DNA from: an uncultured Acidobacteriota bacterium
GTDB taxonomy: Bacteria > Acidobacteriota > Terriglobia > Bryobacterales > Bryobacteraceae
NCBI GenBank assembly: GCA_902826685.1
Contig: CADEFT010000017.1
Span: forward strand, 62,001 to 126,000
Length of the DNA stretch: 64,000 bases
Reading direction: 5' to 3'
Within the stretch, counting starts at the first letter, position 1, and every line of letters starts with the position of its first letter. Below are positions 1 through 8,358 of this stretch, piece after piece. The notes below the pieces were generated by a model, which made no database searches, was not told the origin of the DNA, and was given only the letters and a program-made list of their open reading frames with translations. The position numbers and the translations under genes were made by a program.

Positions 1-404
1 TTGAAGCCGAGAAAATCGCTCGATTTCGCGGTAACTTCGACCGATGGCTGTTGTTTCGGATTCTCACCGGTGCCGCCTTCGCCCGTTTCTCCCTCGCGAA
101 GGAATCCGTCCTTCACGAGTTGATTGGCGAGGCGCTCGACGAGCTTGTCCAGTTCCTCGGTGGACATTTTGTCGAGCATCTCACGGACGCGATCCGCCAT
201 TTCCGGATCGAACAGACGGTCTTCATAGAGAGCCTGCTCGATGGCCTGTTTCAGTTCGTCGAAAGACAGGCGGCGGTTGGGATCGGGGTAATAAGGATTC
301 TCAAAGCCGCTGCGGAGAAGAAAGTCGGCCAGCGCGCGCATGAGATCTTCGGAGCTGATCTCGAGATCCTCCGGAGTGAACTTGGAATAGCGGATCCACT
401 TCAT
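1..404 (-). CDS. VWA-domain protein, partial (N-terminal part)
   Basis: The reading frame runs from ATG at 404 off the left edge without a stop, giving the first 134 residues. It begins MKWIRYSKFTPEDLEIS and is rich in acidic helices (residues 20-100), as in N-terminal regions of von Willebrand factor A proteins encoded with MoxR-type ATPases. An AAAGGAG sequence precedes the ATG by 6 bases. The gene lies 27 bp behind the ATPase gene on the same strand, so the two are probably one operon and act together, as AAA-VWA pairs do in protein or metal-cofactor maturation. The VWA (MIDAS) domain itself would lie outside the window, so the assignment rests on the start, the neighbour and the N-terminal character. 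Confidence 0.65.
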   Translation of the reverse strand, partial: MKWIRYSKFTPEDLEISSEDLMRALADFLLRSGFENPYYPDPNRRLSFDELKQAIEQALYEDRLFDPEMADRVREMLDKMSTEELDKLVERLANQLVKDGFLREGETGEGGTGENPKQQPSVEVTAKSSDFLGF

Positions 405-431
405 GGGCGGCTCCTTTCGCTTCGGCTTACC

Positions 432-1919
432 TTAGTTGAACTGCTGGCGGCGCTTCTGTTGCTTCGGCTCGTCGGGCTGATCGCGGCGGCGCTGTTCGGC
501 GGTGAATCCGATTTCCTCGTTGCGGCTGATGCGGCGGTGCGCGTGGAGGCCTTCGAGAACGAATTCGGCGGCGGAGACGCGTTCGGCATCCTCACTGCCC
601 GGGCCGACGCCGAGCGCGGCGATCTTATCCATCAGCCCCTGCACCTCGCTTAGCATCTTGAGCGACTCGCGCGAACTGCTGGCGGTCTCCAGTTTCAGGT
701 TACCGCCAAGATCGAAGAACTGAATGATCTGGCTCATGTTGACGCCTTCGAAATAGTTGCTGTAGACGCGCGCGACGGAAAGGCGAATCAACTCGCGGGC
801 GATGGTCTCGGCGCCTTTGAGCTCGCCTTCGTATTCCAGCTCCATTTTGCCGGTCATGGAAGGCAGCGCTCCGTAGATGTCGGCGACGCGGGCGGCGGCG
901 GTCTTTTCTCGGGCGCGAATGGCGCGCGCCTCGGCGTTGGAGGCGACGTTCTCGCTAACGGTGATGGGAAGGCGCTGGCTGACGCCTGATTTCTTGTCGA
1001 CGCGCTTGTCTTCGCGGGCGAGGAAGGCCACTTGCTCGATGACCTCCTGAATATAAGAAGGCATTTCAAGGGCGACGGGCGAGGCACGGCGCAACCAGGA
1101 CTCCTGGCGTGTAATCGAGATCCCATCGTCGAGCGTCAGAGGGTAGTGCGTTCGAATCTCGCTGCCGATGCGGTCCTTGAGCGGGGTAATGATTTTGCCG
1201 CGGGCGGTGTAGTCCTCGGGATTGGCGGTGAAGACGAGCAGGACGTCCAGGGGCAGGCGGACTGGATAGCCTTTGATTTGAACGTCGCCTTCCTGCATGA
1301 TGTTGAACAAGCCGACCTGGATCTTGCCCGCGAGATCCGGTAATTCGTTAATGGCGAAGATGCCGCGATTGGCGCGGGGAACCAGGCCGTAATGGATGGT
1401 AAGTTCGTCGGAGATGTCCTGGCCGCGGCGGGCCGCTTTAATCGGATCGATGTCGCCGATCATGTCGGCGATGGTGACATCGGGAGTGGCGAGCTTTTCG
1501 ACATACCGCTGTTCGGGGCTGAGCCAACTTATCGGTGTGTCGTCACCCATTTCGTGGATGAGGCCGATGGAATGGCGGGAGACCGGGCGGTATGGATTAT
1601 CGCGTATTTCGCTGCCGGAGACGTAGGGCATGGCGGGGTCGAGCAGGTTGGTGAGCAGACGGATGAGGCGCGTTTTCGCCTGGCCGCGAAGGCCGAGAAG
1701 GATGAAGTTGTGCCGGGACAGGACGGCATTGACGAGTTGCGGGACGACGGTGTCTTCATAGCCGACGATGCCGGGAAACAGCGGGCCGGTGCAGCCGAGC
1801 TTTGCGATGAGGTTCTCCCGGATTTCGTCTTTTACCGAACGCGAGACCAGCCGCTGTTCGGTGAATCGGGCATCGCGCCGGAGCGCACCCAAGGTTTTTG
1901 GCAACGCACTATCGATCAT
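432..1919 (-). CDS. MoxR/Mg-chelatase-type AAA+ ATPase
   Basis: A 495-residue ATPase of the magnesium chelatase subunit I / MoxR group. The Walker A motif GLRGQAKT is at residues 76-83. The Walker B region reads IFAINE at 187-192, with Asn where Asp is usual, followed by the conserved glutamate. A sensor-1-like Asn follows in FTANPED. The C-terminal third is helical and lacks a VWA domain, which is supplied by the next gene. These pairs use ATP hydrolysis to remodel a protein partner or insert a metal; the client cannot be told from sequence. The start at 1919 has a strong GGAGGAGAGG Shine-Dalgarno. Transcribed away from the TrmB-like regulator at 2064, which may control it. Confidence 0.85.
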   Translation of the reverse strand: MIDSALPKTLGALRRDARFTEQRLVSRSVKDEIRENLIAKLGCTGPLFPGIVGYEDTVVPQLVNAVLSRHNFILLGLRGQAKTRLIRLLTNLLDPAMPYVSGSEIRDNPYRPVSRHSIGLIHEMGDDTPISWLSPEQRYVEKLATPDVTIADMIGDIDPIKAARRGQDISDELTIHYGLVPRANRGIFAINELPDLAGKIQVGLFNIMQEGDVQIKGYPVRLPLDVLLVFTANPEDYTARGKIITPLKDRIGSEIRTHYPLTLDDGISITRQESWLRRASPVALEMPSYIQEVIEQVAFLAREDKRVDKKSGVSQRLPITVSENVASNAEARAIRAREKTAAARVADIYGALPSMTGKMELEYEGELKGAETIARELIRLSVARVYSNYFEGVNMSQIIQFFDLGGNLKLETASSSRESLKMLSEVQGLMDKIAALGVGPGSEDAERVSAAEFVLEGLHAHRRISRNEEIGFTAEQRRRDQPDEPKQQKRRQQFN

Positions 1920-1951
1920 GCGGTTCCTCTCCTCCTAGCCAAGACATCTGG

Positions 1952-1957
1952 ATTGTA
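1952..1957 (-). promoter_or_regulatory. -10 box for the AAA-VWA operon
   Basis: On the minus strand TACAAT lies 32 bases before the ATG at 1919, predicting a leader of about 25 bases that contains the Shine-Dalgarno. No convincing -35 is visible at 16-18 bp. Prediction only. Confidence 0.4.
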
Positions 1958-2018
1958 GCAAAGGGTCTGAAGGGCACCTCCAAAGGGAACAGAACCGCAT
2001 TTTATCCCCTTTTGAGGA

Positions 2019-2036
2019 TACTACTTACTCGTAGTA
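2019..2036. promoter_or_regulatory. Candidate operator, inverted repeat TACTAC-N6-GTAGTA
   Basis: A perfect 6-bp inverted repeat with a 6-bp spacer in the 144-bp divergent region between the AAA ATPase and the TrmB-like regulator, 28 bp before the regulator's ATG. Placement and symmetry fit an operator bound by a dimeric winged-helix protein, possibly the regulator itself. Confidence 0.45.
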
Positions 2037-2063
2037 GATCTGATATGCTCAGTAACCAATACG

Positions 2064-2915
2064 ATGAACGAGTCACTGGCCGCGATCGACTTTGATCGTT
2101 TATGGAAACGGTTGCAGCAATTGGGACTGAACGCCTATGAGTCCCGTTGTTATCTTGTCTTAGTGGGGCATCCGCGGTTCAAGGCGCTGGAGCTGGCGTC
2201 GCGGGCGGAAGTGCCGCGCCAGAAGATCTACGAAGTGCTGGACGCATTGATGGAAAAGGGGTTCGCGCTGACGGTGCACGAGAAGACGAAGCTGTTTTCG
2301 GCCGTGCCGCCGCAGGCGGCGATAGAAGCCTTTCTGGAGCGGCGGCGGCAGGGTATCGAGAAGCAGCTGCAGGAGCAGGCGAAACTGGGCTCGGAGTTGA
2401 TCGAGGATCTGCGGATGGCGTACCAGGGCGGGCAGGAAGAAAGCGGCACGCTCGACTATCTGAGGATTATCAATGAGACGGAAAAAAGCGCCGTCCGGTA
2501 TCGCAAACTGATGGCGTCGGCCAAGACGGAATGCCTGGAGTTCTGGCGGGCGCCGTTTGAGATCGATTCCGAGGGCGAAGAACGAGTCCGCCAGGCGCTG
2601 CAACGGGGGGTGATTTGCCGCGTGTTGGTGGAAAGGACCTCGCTTACAGAAAGATTGCGCGAGTTACTGGGGGCCTATGCGGCGGCGGGCGTGGAGATCC
2701 GGCAGGCGGATGTTCTGCCGATGAAGCTTTCGCTGTTCGACGGTAAGCAGGGAATGTTCGCCCTGCTCGATCCGGTGACGACGCAGCCTGCCTGGACTTC
2801 GGTGATATTCGATCACGCCAGCATGGGCGAGGCGATGAAAGGGCTGTTTGAAGCGCATTGGCGGATGGGCGCTCCGCTGGAGGGAGCGGAGCGGAGCTTG
2901 GGCGCGGCCAACTGA
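2064..2915 (+). CDS. TrmB-like winged-helix transcriptional regulator
   Basis: A 283-residue protein with an N-terminal winged helix (about residues 12-85; LGLNAYESRCYLVLV and EVPRQKIYEVLDALMEKGF are the classic TrmB helix-turn-helix features). A helical linker follows at 90-125 and an effector-binding/phospholipase-D-like C-terminal domain at 135-265, as in sugar-sensing TrmB proteins. It likely binds DNA as a dimer and responds to a small molecule; the ligand is unknown. It is divergent from the AAA-VWA operon, with a palindrome in between. It could also control the ceramidase-like/enolase-superfamily pair directly downstream, although that pair appears to have its own promoter. Confidence 0.8.
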   Translation: MNESLAAIDFDRLWKRLQQLGLNAYESRCYLVLVGHPRFKALELASRAEVPRQKIYEVLDALMEKGFALTVHEKTKLFSAVPPQAAIEAFLERRRQGIEKQLQEQAKLGSELIEDLRMAYQGGQEESGTLDYLRIINETEKSAVRYRKLMASAKTECLEFWRAPFEIDSEGEERVRQALQRGVICRVLVERTSLTERLRELLGAYAAAGVEIRQADVLPMKLSLFDGKQGMFALLDPVTTQPAWTSVIFDHASMGEAMKGLFEAHWRMGAPLEGAERSLGAAN

Positions 2916-2920
2916 TGGAC

Positions 2921-2926
2921 TATAGT
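2921..2926 (+). promoter_or_regulatory. -10 box of a probable leaderless transcript
   Basis: TATAGT is followed by 7 bases and the ATG at 2934. A transcript starting at the usual distance would begin at or next to the start codon. There is no Shine-Dalgarno between them. Confidence 0.5.
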
Positions 2927-2933
2927 GGGCGGG

Positions 2934-4286
2934 ATGGTTCGACGACTCGCCTCTCTAGTTCCTTTGCTGATCGCCGCGGCAGGAGCCGCTCCCCTGCGCA
3001 TCGCGGTTTTCTCAGCCGATGTGACGCCGCCGCTTGAGACGCCGCTCTGTTTTGCCTTGGTACCGCCGGCCAGCCGTGTGGATCATCCCTTAACGGCGCG
3101 TGGATTGATCCTCTATGGGCAGGGCCGGCCCATCGTGCTGCTGGCGGTCGACTGGCTGGGCATCGGCAATGAGGGCCATGACCGGTGGCGCCGCGAGATC
3201 GCGGAAGCGGCCGGAACTTCGATGGATCGCGTCTCGGTACATGTGCTGCACCAGCACGATGCACCCGGCTACGACGAAACGGCGGAAAAACTGGCGGCGG
3301 CGGCGGGCCTGCCGTCGCGTCTGTTCGACCCGGCCAGCGCGCGCGAGGCGATCCGGCGCACGGCGGCGGCGGCTCGAGCCGCGCGGCCTGTGACGGTGAC
3401 GCACGTTGGCACCGGCGCGGCGAAGGTGGAGCAGGTGGCCTCGAACCGGCGCATTCTGGGCGACGACGGCAAGGTGAAGTACGGGCGCATGAGTTCGTGC
3501 CGGGTGCCGGAGATGATTGCGGCTCCGGAAGGCACCGTCGATCCTTACGTGCGGTCGCTGAGTTTCTGGAAGGAAGACAAGCCGGTGGCGTCGCTCACTT
3601 ACTACACGACGCATCCGCAGAGCATCTACGGAAAAGGCGGCGTGAGCTGGGAGTTTGTGGGCATGGCGCGGTCGGCGCGCGAGGCGGCGCTGCCTGGCGC
3701 CGCGCACATCCATTTCAATGGCGCCAGCGGCAACGTGGCGGCGGGCAAGTATAACGACGGATCGCTGGAACGGCGTCCGGTACTGGCCGGCCGGCTGGGA
3801 GATGGAATGCGCCGGGCCTGGGAGTCGGCGAAGAAACGGCGCGTCACGGCCGCCGACATCGAATGGCGGGTGGAACCGGTGGCGCTTCCCGTCACTTCGC
3901 GGGAGACGATCGAAGCGCTGCGCCGCGACCTGGGGGATCCATCGAAACCCGTGCCGCGGCGGCTTACGGCGGCGCGGCACCTGGCCTTTCATGAGCTGCG
4001 GGTGGCCGGGCGCACCATACCGATCAACATGCTGCGCGTGGGCGATGCGCGCGTGCTGCACATGCCCGGCGAACTGTTCGTCGAATACCAACTGGCGGCG
4101 AACGAGATGAGGCCGGGAACGCCGGTGATGATGGCGGCTTACGGCGACTACGGGCCGGGCTACATCGGCACGAAGATCGCCTATGGACAGGGCGGATATG
4201 AAACGGGCGAAGTATCGCGAACGGCGCCTGAAGTGGAAGACGTCCTGATGGCGGCGATGAAGAAGCTCCTGGGAGGCGGCAAATGA
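2934..4286 (+). CDS. Exported neutral-ceramidase-like hydrolase
   Basis: A secreted protein of about 450 residues. Starting at 2934 it has a Sec signal peptide ending near AAAGAAP; a GTG nine bases upstream is also in frame but lies within the -10 box. It resembles the N-terminal zinc-hydrolase domain of neutral/alkaline ceramidases: the opening FSADVTPPLETPL, the His-rich HVLHQHDAPG (family: SHTHSGP), TTHPQSIYG, and NGASGNVAAGKYNDG at the position of the catalytic NGGDVSPN-like segment. Neutral ceramidases split the amide of ceramides, but this divergent copy may act on another amide. Its stop overlaps the next ATG (ATGA), so the two are translationally coupled. Confidence 0.6.
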   Translation: MVRRLASLVPLLIAAAGAAPLRIAVFSADVTPPLETPLCFALVPPASRVDHPLTARGLILYGQGRPIVLLAVDWLGIGNEGHDRWRREIAEAAGTSMDRVSVHVLHQHDAPGYDETAEKLAAAAGLPSRLFDPASAREAIRRTAAAARAARPVTVTHVGTGAAKVEQVASNRRILGDDGKVKYGRMSSCRVPEMIAAPEGTVDPYVRSLSFWKEDKPVASLTYYTTHPQSIYGKGGVSWEFVGMARSAREAALPGAAHIHFNGASGNVAAGKYNDGSLERRPVLAGRLGDGMRRAWESAKKRRVTAADIEWRVEPVALPVTSRETIEALRRDLGDPSKPVPRRLTAARHLAFHELRVAGRTIPINMLRVGDARVLHMPGELFVEYQLAANEMRPGTPVMMAAYGDYGPGYIGTKIAYGQGGYETGEVSRTAPEVEDVLMAAMKKLLGGGK

Positions 4287-5458
4287 CCAGACGTTCCGTG
4301 ATGGCCGCGCTCGCGGCGCCGCTGGCGGCGGCCGGACGCATCCGTATCACCGATGTGAAGGTGATTCCCTTGAAGCTGGTGAAAGAGATCGGCGAGGTGG
4401 AGCCGGCCTGGAACCCGGGGACCAAGACGGCGATCCGGATTGGCGGCGGGTCGATCGTCGAGGTTCACACCGATCAGGGGATCACCGGCATCGGCCCGGG
4501 GATGGATGCGGCGCTGCTGCCGGCGGTGAAAGCGCAGCTTGTGGGGAAGGATCCCTTCGATACCGAACAGCATGTGGCGCGGCTGCGCTACTACGCGCAG
4601 GGGGCGAGCTATCGCGGACCGGCGAGCGTGGATATCGCGCTGTGGGACATCATCGGCAAGGCTTCGAATCAACCCTTGTACAAACTGTGGGGCGGCGCGA
4701 AGGATCGCGTGGCGGCTTACGCGAGCATGATGAAGCTTTCGACTCCGGAAGAGCGCGCGGAACTGGCGGCGCGGCTGGCGGCGGAAGGATGGAAGGCGAT
4801 CAAGCTGAGGCTGCACCATCCAACATTGAAGGAAGACGTCCGCACGGTGGAGGCGGTACGCCGGGCCGTGGGCAATCGCATGGAGATCATGACGGACGCT
4901 AACCAGGCGCAATCGAGCGGCAACTGGCAGCCGGGCGTGCTGTGGGACTACAAGCGGGCGCTCGAGACGGCGCGGGAGTTGCAGAGGTTGAACGTGTACT
5001 GGCTCGAAGAACCGCTGCCGCGATTTGCGTTCGATCAACTGGCGGAACTCAACCGCGCGGTGGAGGTGCCGCTGGCGGGCGGTGAGAACAACCGGCTGAC
5101 GCATGAGTTCCGGGAGATGTGCGAGAAGGGCGTTTACGACATTCTGCAGCCGGAAGGCATGGTGATGGAAGGCGTGACGGCGCTGCGTAAAATCGGTGCG
5201 CTGGCCGAATTCTATGGCAAGCGCATCGTGCCGCATCATGGCGGCGGCGACATCGGCACGGTGGCGCATCTGCACCTGGTGGCATCGTGGGCGCACGCTC
5301 CTTACTATGAGTTGCTGCACGATCCGCCGGTAGCCGATTACAAGCATCGCTTTTCGATTTTGAAGAATCCGCCGGTGGTGGGACGCGACGGAATGGTGGC
5401 GCTTCCGGAGGGGCCGGGGTTGGGTGTGGAACTGGACCCGGCGCTGAGAGCCTCGTAA
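4283..5458 (+). CDS. Enolase-superfamily enzyme (mandelate racemase/muconate lactonizing type), exported
   Basis: A 391-residue enzyme with the usual capping domain (about 20-140) and TIM barrel. Catalytic Lys is at 174 in KAIKLRLH. Metal ligands are Asp205 (MTDANQ), Glu242 (WLEEPL) and Glu268 (GGENN). His318/319 in PHHGGGD is the general base of the mandelate racemase/sugar-acid dehydratase group. It starts with MTRRSVMAALAAPLAAAG, a twin-arginine-like signal, unusual for a mostly cytosolic superfamily. It overlaps the upstream ceramidase-like gene by four bases. Such enzymes abstract a proton alpha to a carboxylate; the substrate cannot be named from sequence. Confidence 0.85.
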   Translation: MTRRSVMAALAAPLAAAGRIRITDVKVIPLKLVKEIGEVEPAWNPGTKTAIRIGGGSIVEVHTDQGITGIGPGMDAALLPAVKAQLVGKDPFDTEQHVARLRYYAQGASYRGPASVDIALWDIIGKASNQPLYKLWGGAKDRVAAYASMMKLSTPEERAELAARLAAEGWKAIKLRLHHPTLKEDVRTVEAVRRAVGNRMEIMTDANQAQSSGNWQPGVLWDYKRALETARELQRLNVYWLEEPLPRFAFDQLAELNRAVEVPLAGGENNRLTHEFREMCEKGVYDILQPEGMVMEGVTALRKIGALAEFYGKRIVPHHGGGDIGTVAHLHLVASWAHAPYYELLHDPPVADYKHRFSILKNPPVVGRDGMVALPEGPGLGVELDPALRAS

Positions 5459-5460
5459 AG

Positions 5461-8358
5461 CTATCGCGAGAGGTGCTGTTTCAGGAAGCGGCCGGTGTGC
5501 GATCGCTTGTTGGCGGCGATGGCTTCGGGAGGCCCTTCGGCGACGACGGTGCCGCCGGCGTGGCCGCCATCGAGTCCGAGGTCGATGACATGATCGGCGG
5601 TCTTGATGACATCCAGATGATGTTCGATCAGGATGACGGTGTGGCCGGAATCGGCCAGGCGGTTGAGCGATTCGAGTAACCGCTCGATGTCGGCGAGATG
5701 GAGTCCGGTGGTGGGCTCATCGAGGATATAGACGGTGTGCCTGGAGCGCTGCAGCTTGCTCAACTCCGCCGCGATCTTGACGCGCTGCGCTTCCCCGCCC
5801 GACAGGGTAGTGGCCGATTGGCCGAGCGTGAGGTAGCCAAGGCCCAGGCCGTGGAGCACTTCGATCTTCTTGCCGATGGCGGGCTCTGAGTGGAAGAATT
5901 CCACGCCTTCTTCGACCGGCATGTTCAATACATCGTCGATCGTTTTGCCCCGCAGCGTCACATCGAGCGTTTCGGCGTTGAAGCGGGCGCCCTTGCAGGC
6001 GGCGCAGGTGACTTCGACGTCCGGCATGAAATAGAGCTGCGTGGTGATGGTGCCTTCGCCCTGGCATTCCTCGCAACGGCCGCCTTTGACGTTGAAGCTG
6101 AAGCGGCCGGGTTTGTAACCGCGATCGAGGGAGAGCGGGGCGGCGGTGAACAGGTCGCGGATGTTGTCGTAGAAGCCGATGTAGGTGGCGGGGTTGGACC
6201 GGCTGTTGCGGCCGATGGGCGATTGATCGATGCTGACGACGCGGTGCACATGGTCCATGCCGTCCACCGAATCGTGCTCGCCGGGGAGCGTGCGCGTGTC
6301 GACCAGACGCTTCCACAGCGCCTTAAACAGGATTTCGTTGATCAGCGTGCTCTTGCCCGATCCGGATGCGCCGGTGATGGCGATCAGTTTGCCGAGGGGA
6401 ACGGAAACGGTGAGGTTCTTGAGATTGTTTTCACGGGCTCCGCGCACGGTGAGCGATTGGCCGAGTCCCTTGCGGCGGCGCGAAGGCGTGGCGATCGCGC
6501 GCTTTCCGGAAAGGAACTGCCCGGTGGGCGAGGCGGGGCAGCGCATCAGATCGCTCAGCTTTCCCTGCACGACGACCGTGCCGCCATGCACGCCGGGACC
6601 GGGTCCCATCTCGATGACGTGATCGGCGGCGCGGATGGTGTCTTCATCGTGTTCGACCACGATCACCGTATTGCCGATGTCGCGCAGGTTCTCAAGGGTG
6701 GCGATCATCTTGACGTTGTCTTTCGGGTGGAGGCCGATGCTCGGTTCGTCGAGTACGTAAAGCATGCCCATCAGGCCGGAACCGATCTGAGTGGAGAGGC
6801 GGATGCGCTGCGACTCGCCACCGGAGAGCGTCGCCGAGCGGCGGTTGAAATTCAGGTAGTCGAGGCCGATGCCGAGCAGCAGTTCGACGCGCGAGCGGAT
6901 TTCGGTGAGCACCTGGCGGCCGGCTCCGGCGCCGCGGCCCTGCGGCTTCACTTTGCCGAGGAACTCATGCAGCTCATCGAAGTTGAGCTGACCGGCTTCG
7001 TGGATATTCTTACCTTCGATGGTGAACAGCAGCCGGGTGGCGCGCAGGCGGGCGCCATTGCAGTCCGGACAGGTATGTTCCACCATCACCTTGTCGAGCC
7101 AGGCTTCCATGCCGGAATTGGCTTCGCCGCGCTGGCGGTAGCGCCGGTAGTGGCGTTCAATGCGGCGGGCAATGCCGCCGAAGCCGGCTTCCTTTCCGGC
7201 CGAATCGTCTCGCTTCACCTTGGCATCCGGCGGAATTTCGATAACGATCTTACGGCCGTCGAGCCCGTTGAGGATGACGTCGCGCACTTTGGCGGGCAGC
7301 TTTTCCCAGGGAGTTTCGAGCGAGAAGCCGAGGAGTCTCGAAAGGCTGTAAAAGATACGGCCATCCCAGGTATCGGGATTGTATTTGAAGGCTTCGCGCA
7401 CGAAGCAGCCGCCCACGATGCTGCGCTTGGGATCGGGCACCAGCAGGTCCGGATGGGTCAGCTTGTGGACGCCGAGGCCGCCGCACGTGCGGCAGGCGCT
7501 CTCCGGGTTGTTGAACATGAAGTATTCGGACTGAATGCCTCCATAGACGAAACGATGAGTGGCGCTGGCGGTGGCGCGACAGAAACGGTCCTGTTCGGCC
7601 TTGGTGGCGCCCTTGGTGACGTGCAGTTGCAGCAGTCCGTCGCCGACGAGCAACGCGGCGGCGATGCCCGCCTTGATGGCTTTCTCATGTTTGGCGCTTG
7701 CGACGAAGCGGTCAACCACGGCATCCATGTCGTCGAGCGAAGTTTCGTCGATTTCGGTTTCCGAAGAGATGTCGATGGTCCGGCCGCCGGCGATCAGGAA
7801 GCGGCAGCCTTTCTTGCGTACTTCGGTGAGGACGAAATCGAGATCCTCGCCGTACTGCTTGAAAACGGGAGCGCGCAGTTCGATGGCGGCGCCTTCGGGA
7901 AGGCTGAGGATGGCTTCGAGGATCTGGCTGGGCGAGCGGCTGGGCACGGGCTCGCCGGTGCGCGGGCAGTGTGGTTCGCCGATGGTGGCGTAGAGCAGGT
8001 TGAGATAACTGGCGATGTCGGTCATGGTGCCGACGGTGGAGCGCGGATTGCTTGAGATCGTTTTCTGCTCGATGGAGATGACGGGCGACAGACCATGGAT
8101 GAAATCGACATCGGGCTTGGCCACTTGCGAGACGAAGCGCTTGGCGAAGCTTGAGAGCGATTCCATGTAGCGGCGCTGGCCTTCGGCGTAAATGGTGTCG
8201 AACGCCAGGCTCGACTTCCCCGATCCGGAAAGGCCGGTGACGACGACCAGCTTGTCGCGGGGCACTTCGAGCGAGACGTTTTTCAGGTTATGCACGCGCG
8301 CGCCACGGATGGCGATGGTGGTCCGGGCGGCGGGCGCCTCAGGCTTCGATGTGGACAA
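5461..8358 (-). CDS. uvrA: Excinuclease ABC subunit A (UvrA)
   Basis: Damage-recognition ATPase of nucleotide excision repair, 965 residues. First Walker A GLSGSGKS at 42-49, second GASGSGKST near 650. Signatures LSGGESQRIRL and LSGGEAQRVKI each precede a DEPS/DEPT Walker B. Zinc-module cysteines are at CPDC...  and CEECQGEG...CAAC. The frame stays open up to 8547, but that extension lies inside the nucleotidyltransferase gene and has no UvrA similarity. I place the start at TTG 8358: GGAGG is 9 bases upstream and the protein then begins just before the family's conserved IAIRGARVHNLKN. This start overlaps the upstream gene by 20 bases, indicating coupled translation. Confidence 0.96.
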   Translation of the reverse strand: MSTSKPEAPAARTTIAIRGARVHNLKNVSLEVPRDKLVVVTGLSGSGKSSLAFDTIYAEGQRRYMESLSSFAKRFVSQVAKPDVDFIHGLSPVISIEQKTISSNPRSTVGTMTDIASYLNLLYATIGEPHCPRTGEPVPSRSPSQILEAILSLPEGAAIELRAPVFKQYGEDLDFVLTEVRKKGCRFLIAGGRTIDISSETEIDETSLDDMDAVVDRFVASAKHEKAIKAGIAAALLVGDGLLQLHVTKGATKAEQDRFCRATASATHRFVYGGIQSEYFMFNNPESACRTCGGLGVHKLTHPDLLVPDPKRSIVGGCFVREAFKYNPDTWDGRIFYSLSRLLGFSLETPWEKLPAKVRDVILNGLDGRKIVIEIPPDAKVKRDDSAGKEAGFGGIARRIERHYRRYRQRGEANSGMEAWLDKVMVEHTCPDCNGARLRATRLLFTIEGKNIHEAGQLNFDELHEFLGKVKPQGRGAGAGRQVLTEIRSRVELLLGIGLDYLNFNRRSATLSGGESQRIRLSTQIGSGLMGMLYVLDEPSIGLHPKDNVKMIATLENLRDIGNTVIVVEHDEDTIRAADHVIEMGPGPGVHGGTVVVQGKLSDLMRCPASPTGQFLSGKRAIATPSRRRKGLGQSLTVRGARENNLKNLTVSVPLGKLIAITGASGSGKSTLINEILFKALWKRLVDTRTLPGEHDSVDGMDHVHRVVSIDQSPIGRNSRSNPATYIGFYDNIRDLFTAAPLSLDRGYKPGRFSFNVKGGRCEECQGEGTITTQLYFMPDVEVTCAACKGARFNAETLDVTLRGKTIDDVLNMPVEEGVEFFHSEPAIGKKIEVLHGLGLGYLTLGQSATTLSGGEAQRVKIAAELSKLQRSRHTVYILDEPTTGLHLADIERLLESLNRLADSGHTVILIEHHLDVIKTADHVIDLGLDGGHAGGTVVAEGPPEAIAANKRSHTGRFLKQHLSR

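Noticed and set aside
5890..8055. 721-codon open frame on the plus strand opposite uvrA
   Set aside because: It is a mirror of the GC-rich third codon positions of uvrA; it has no start signal and no family resemblance. The same applies to the long plus-strand frame at 17571-19757 opposite the GMC and rmuC genes, to 51268-53049 opposite a receptor, and to 3090-4091 opposite the ceramidase-like gene.
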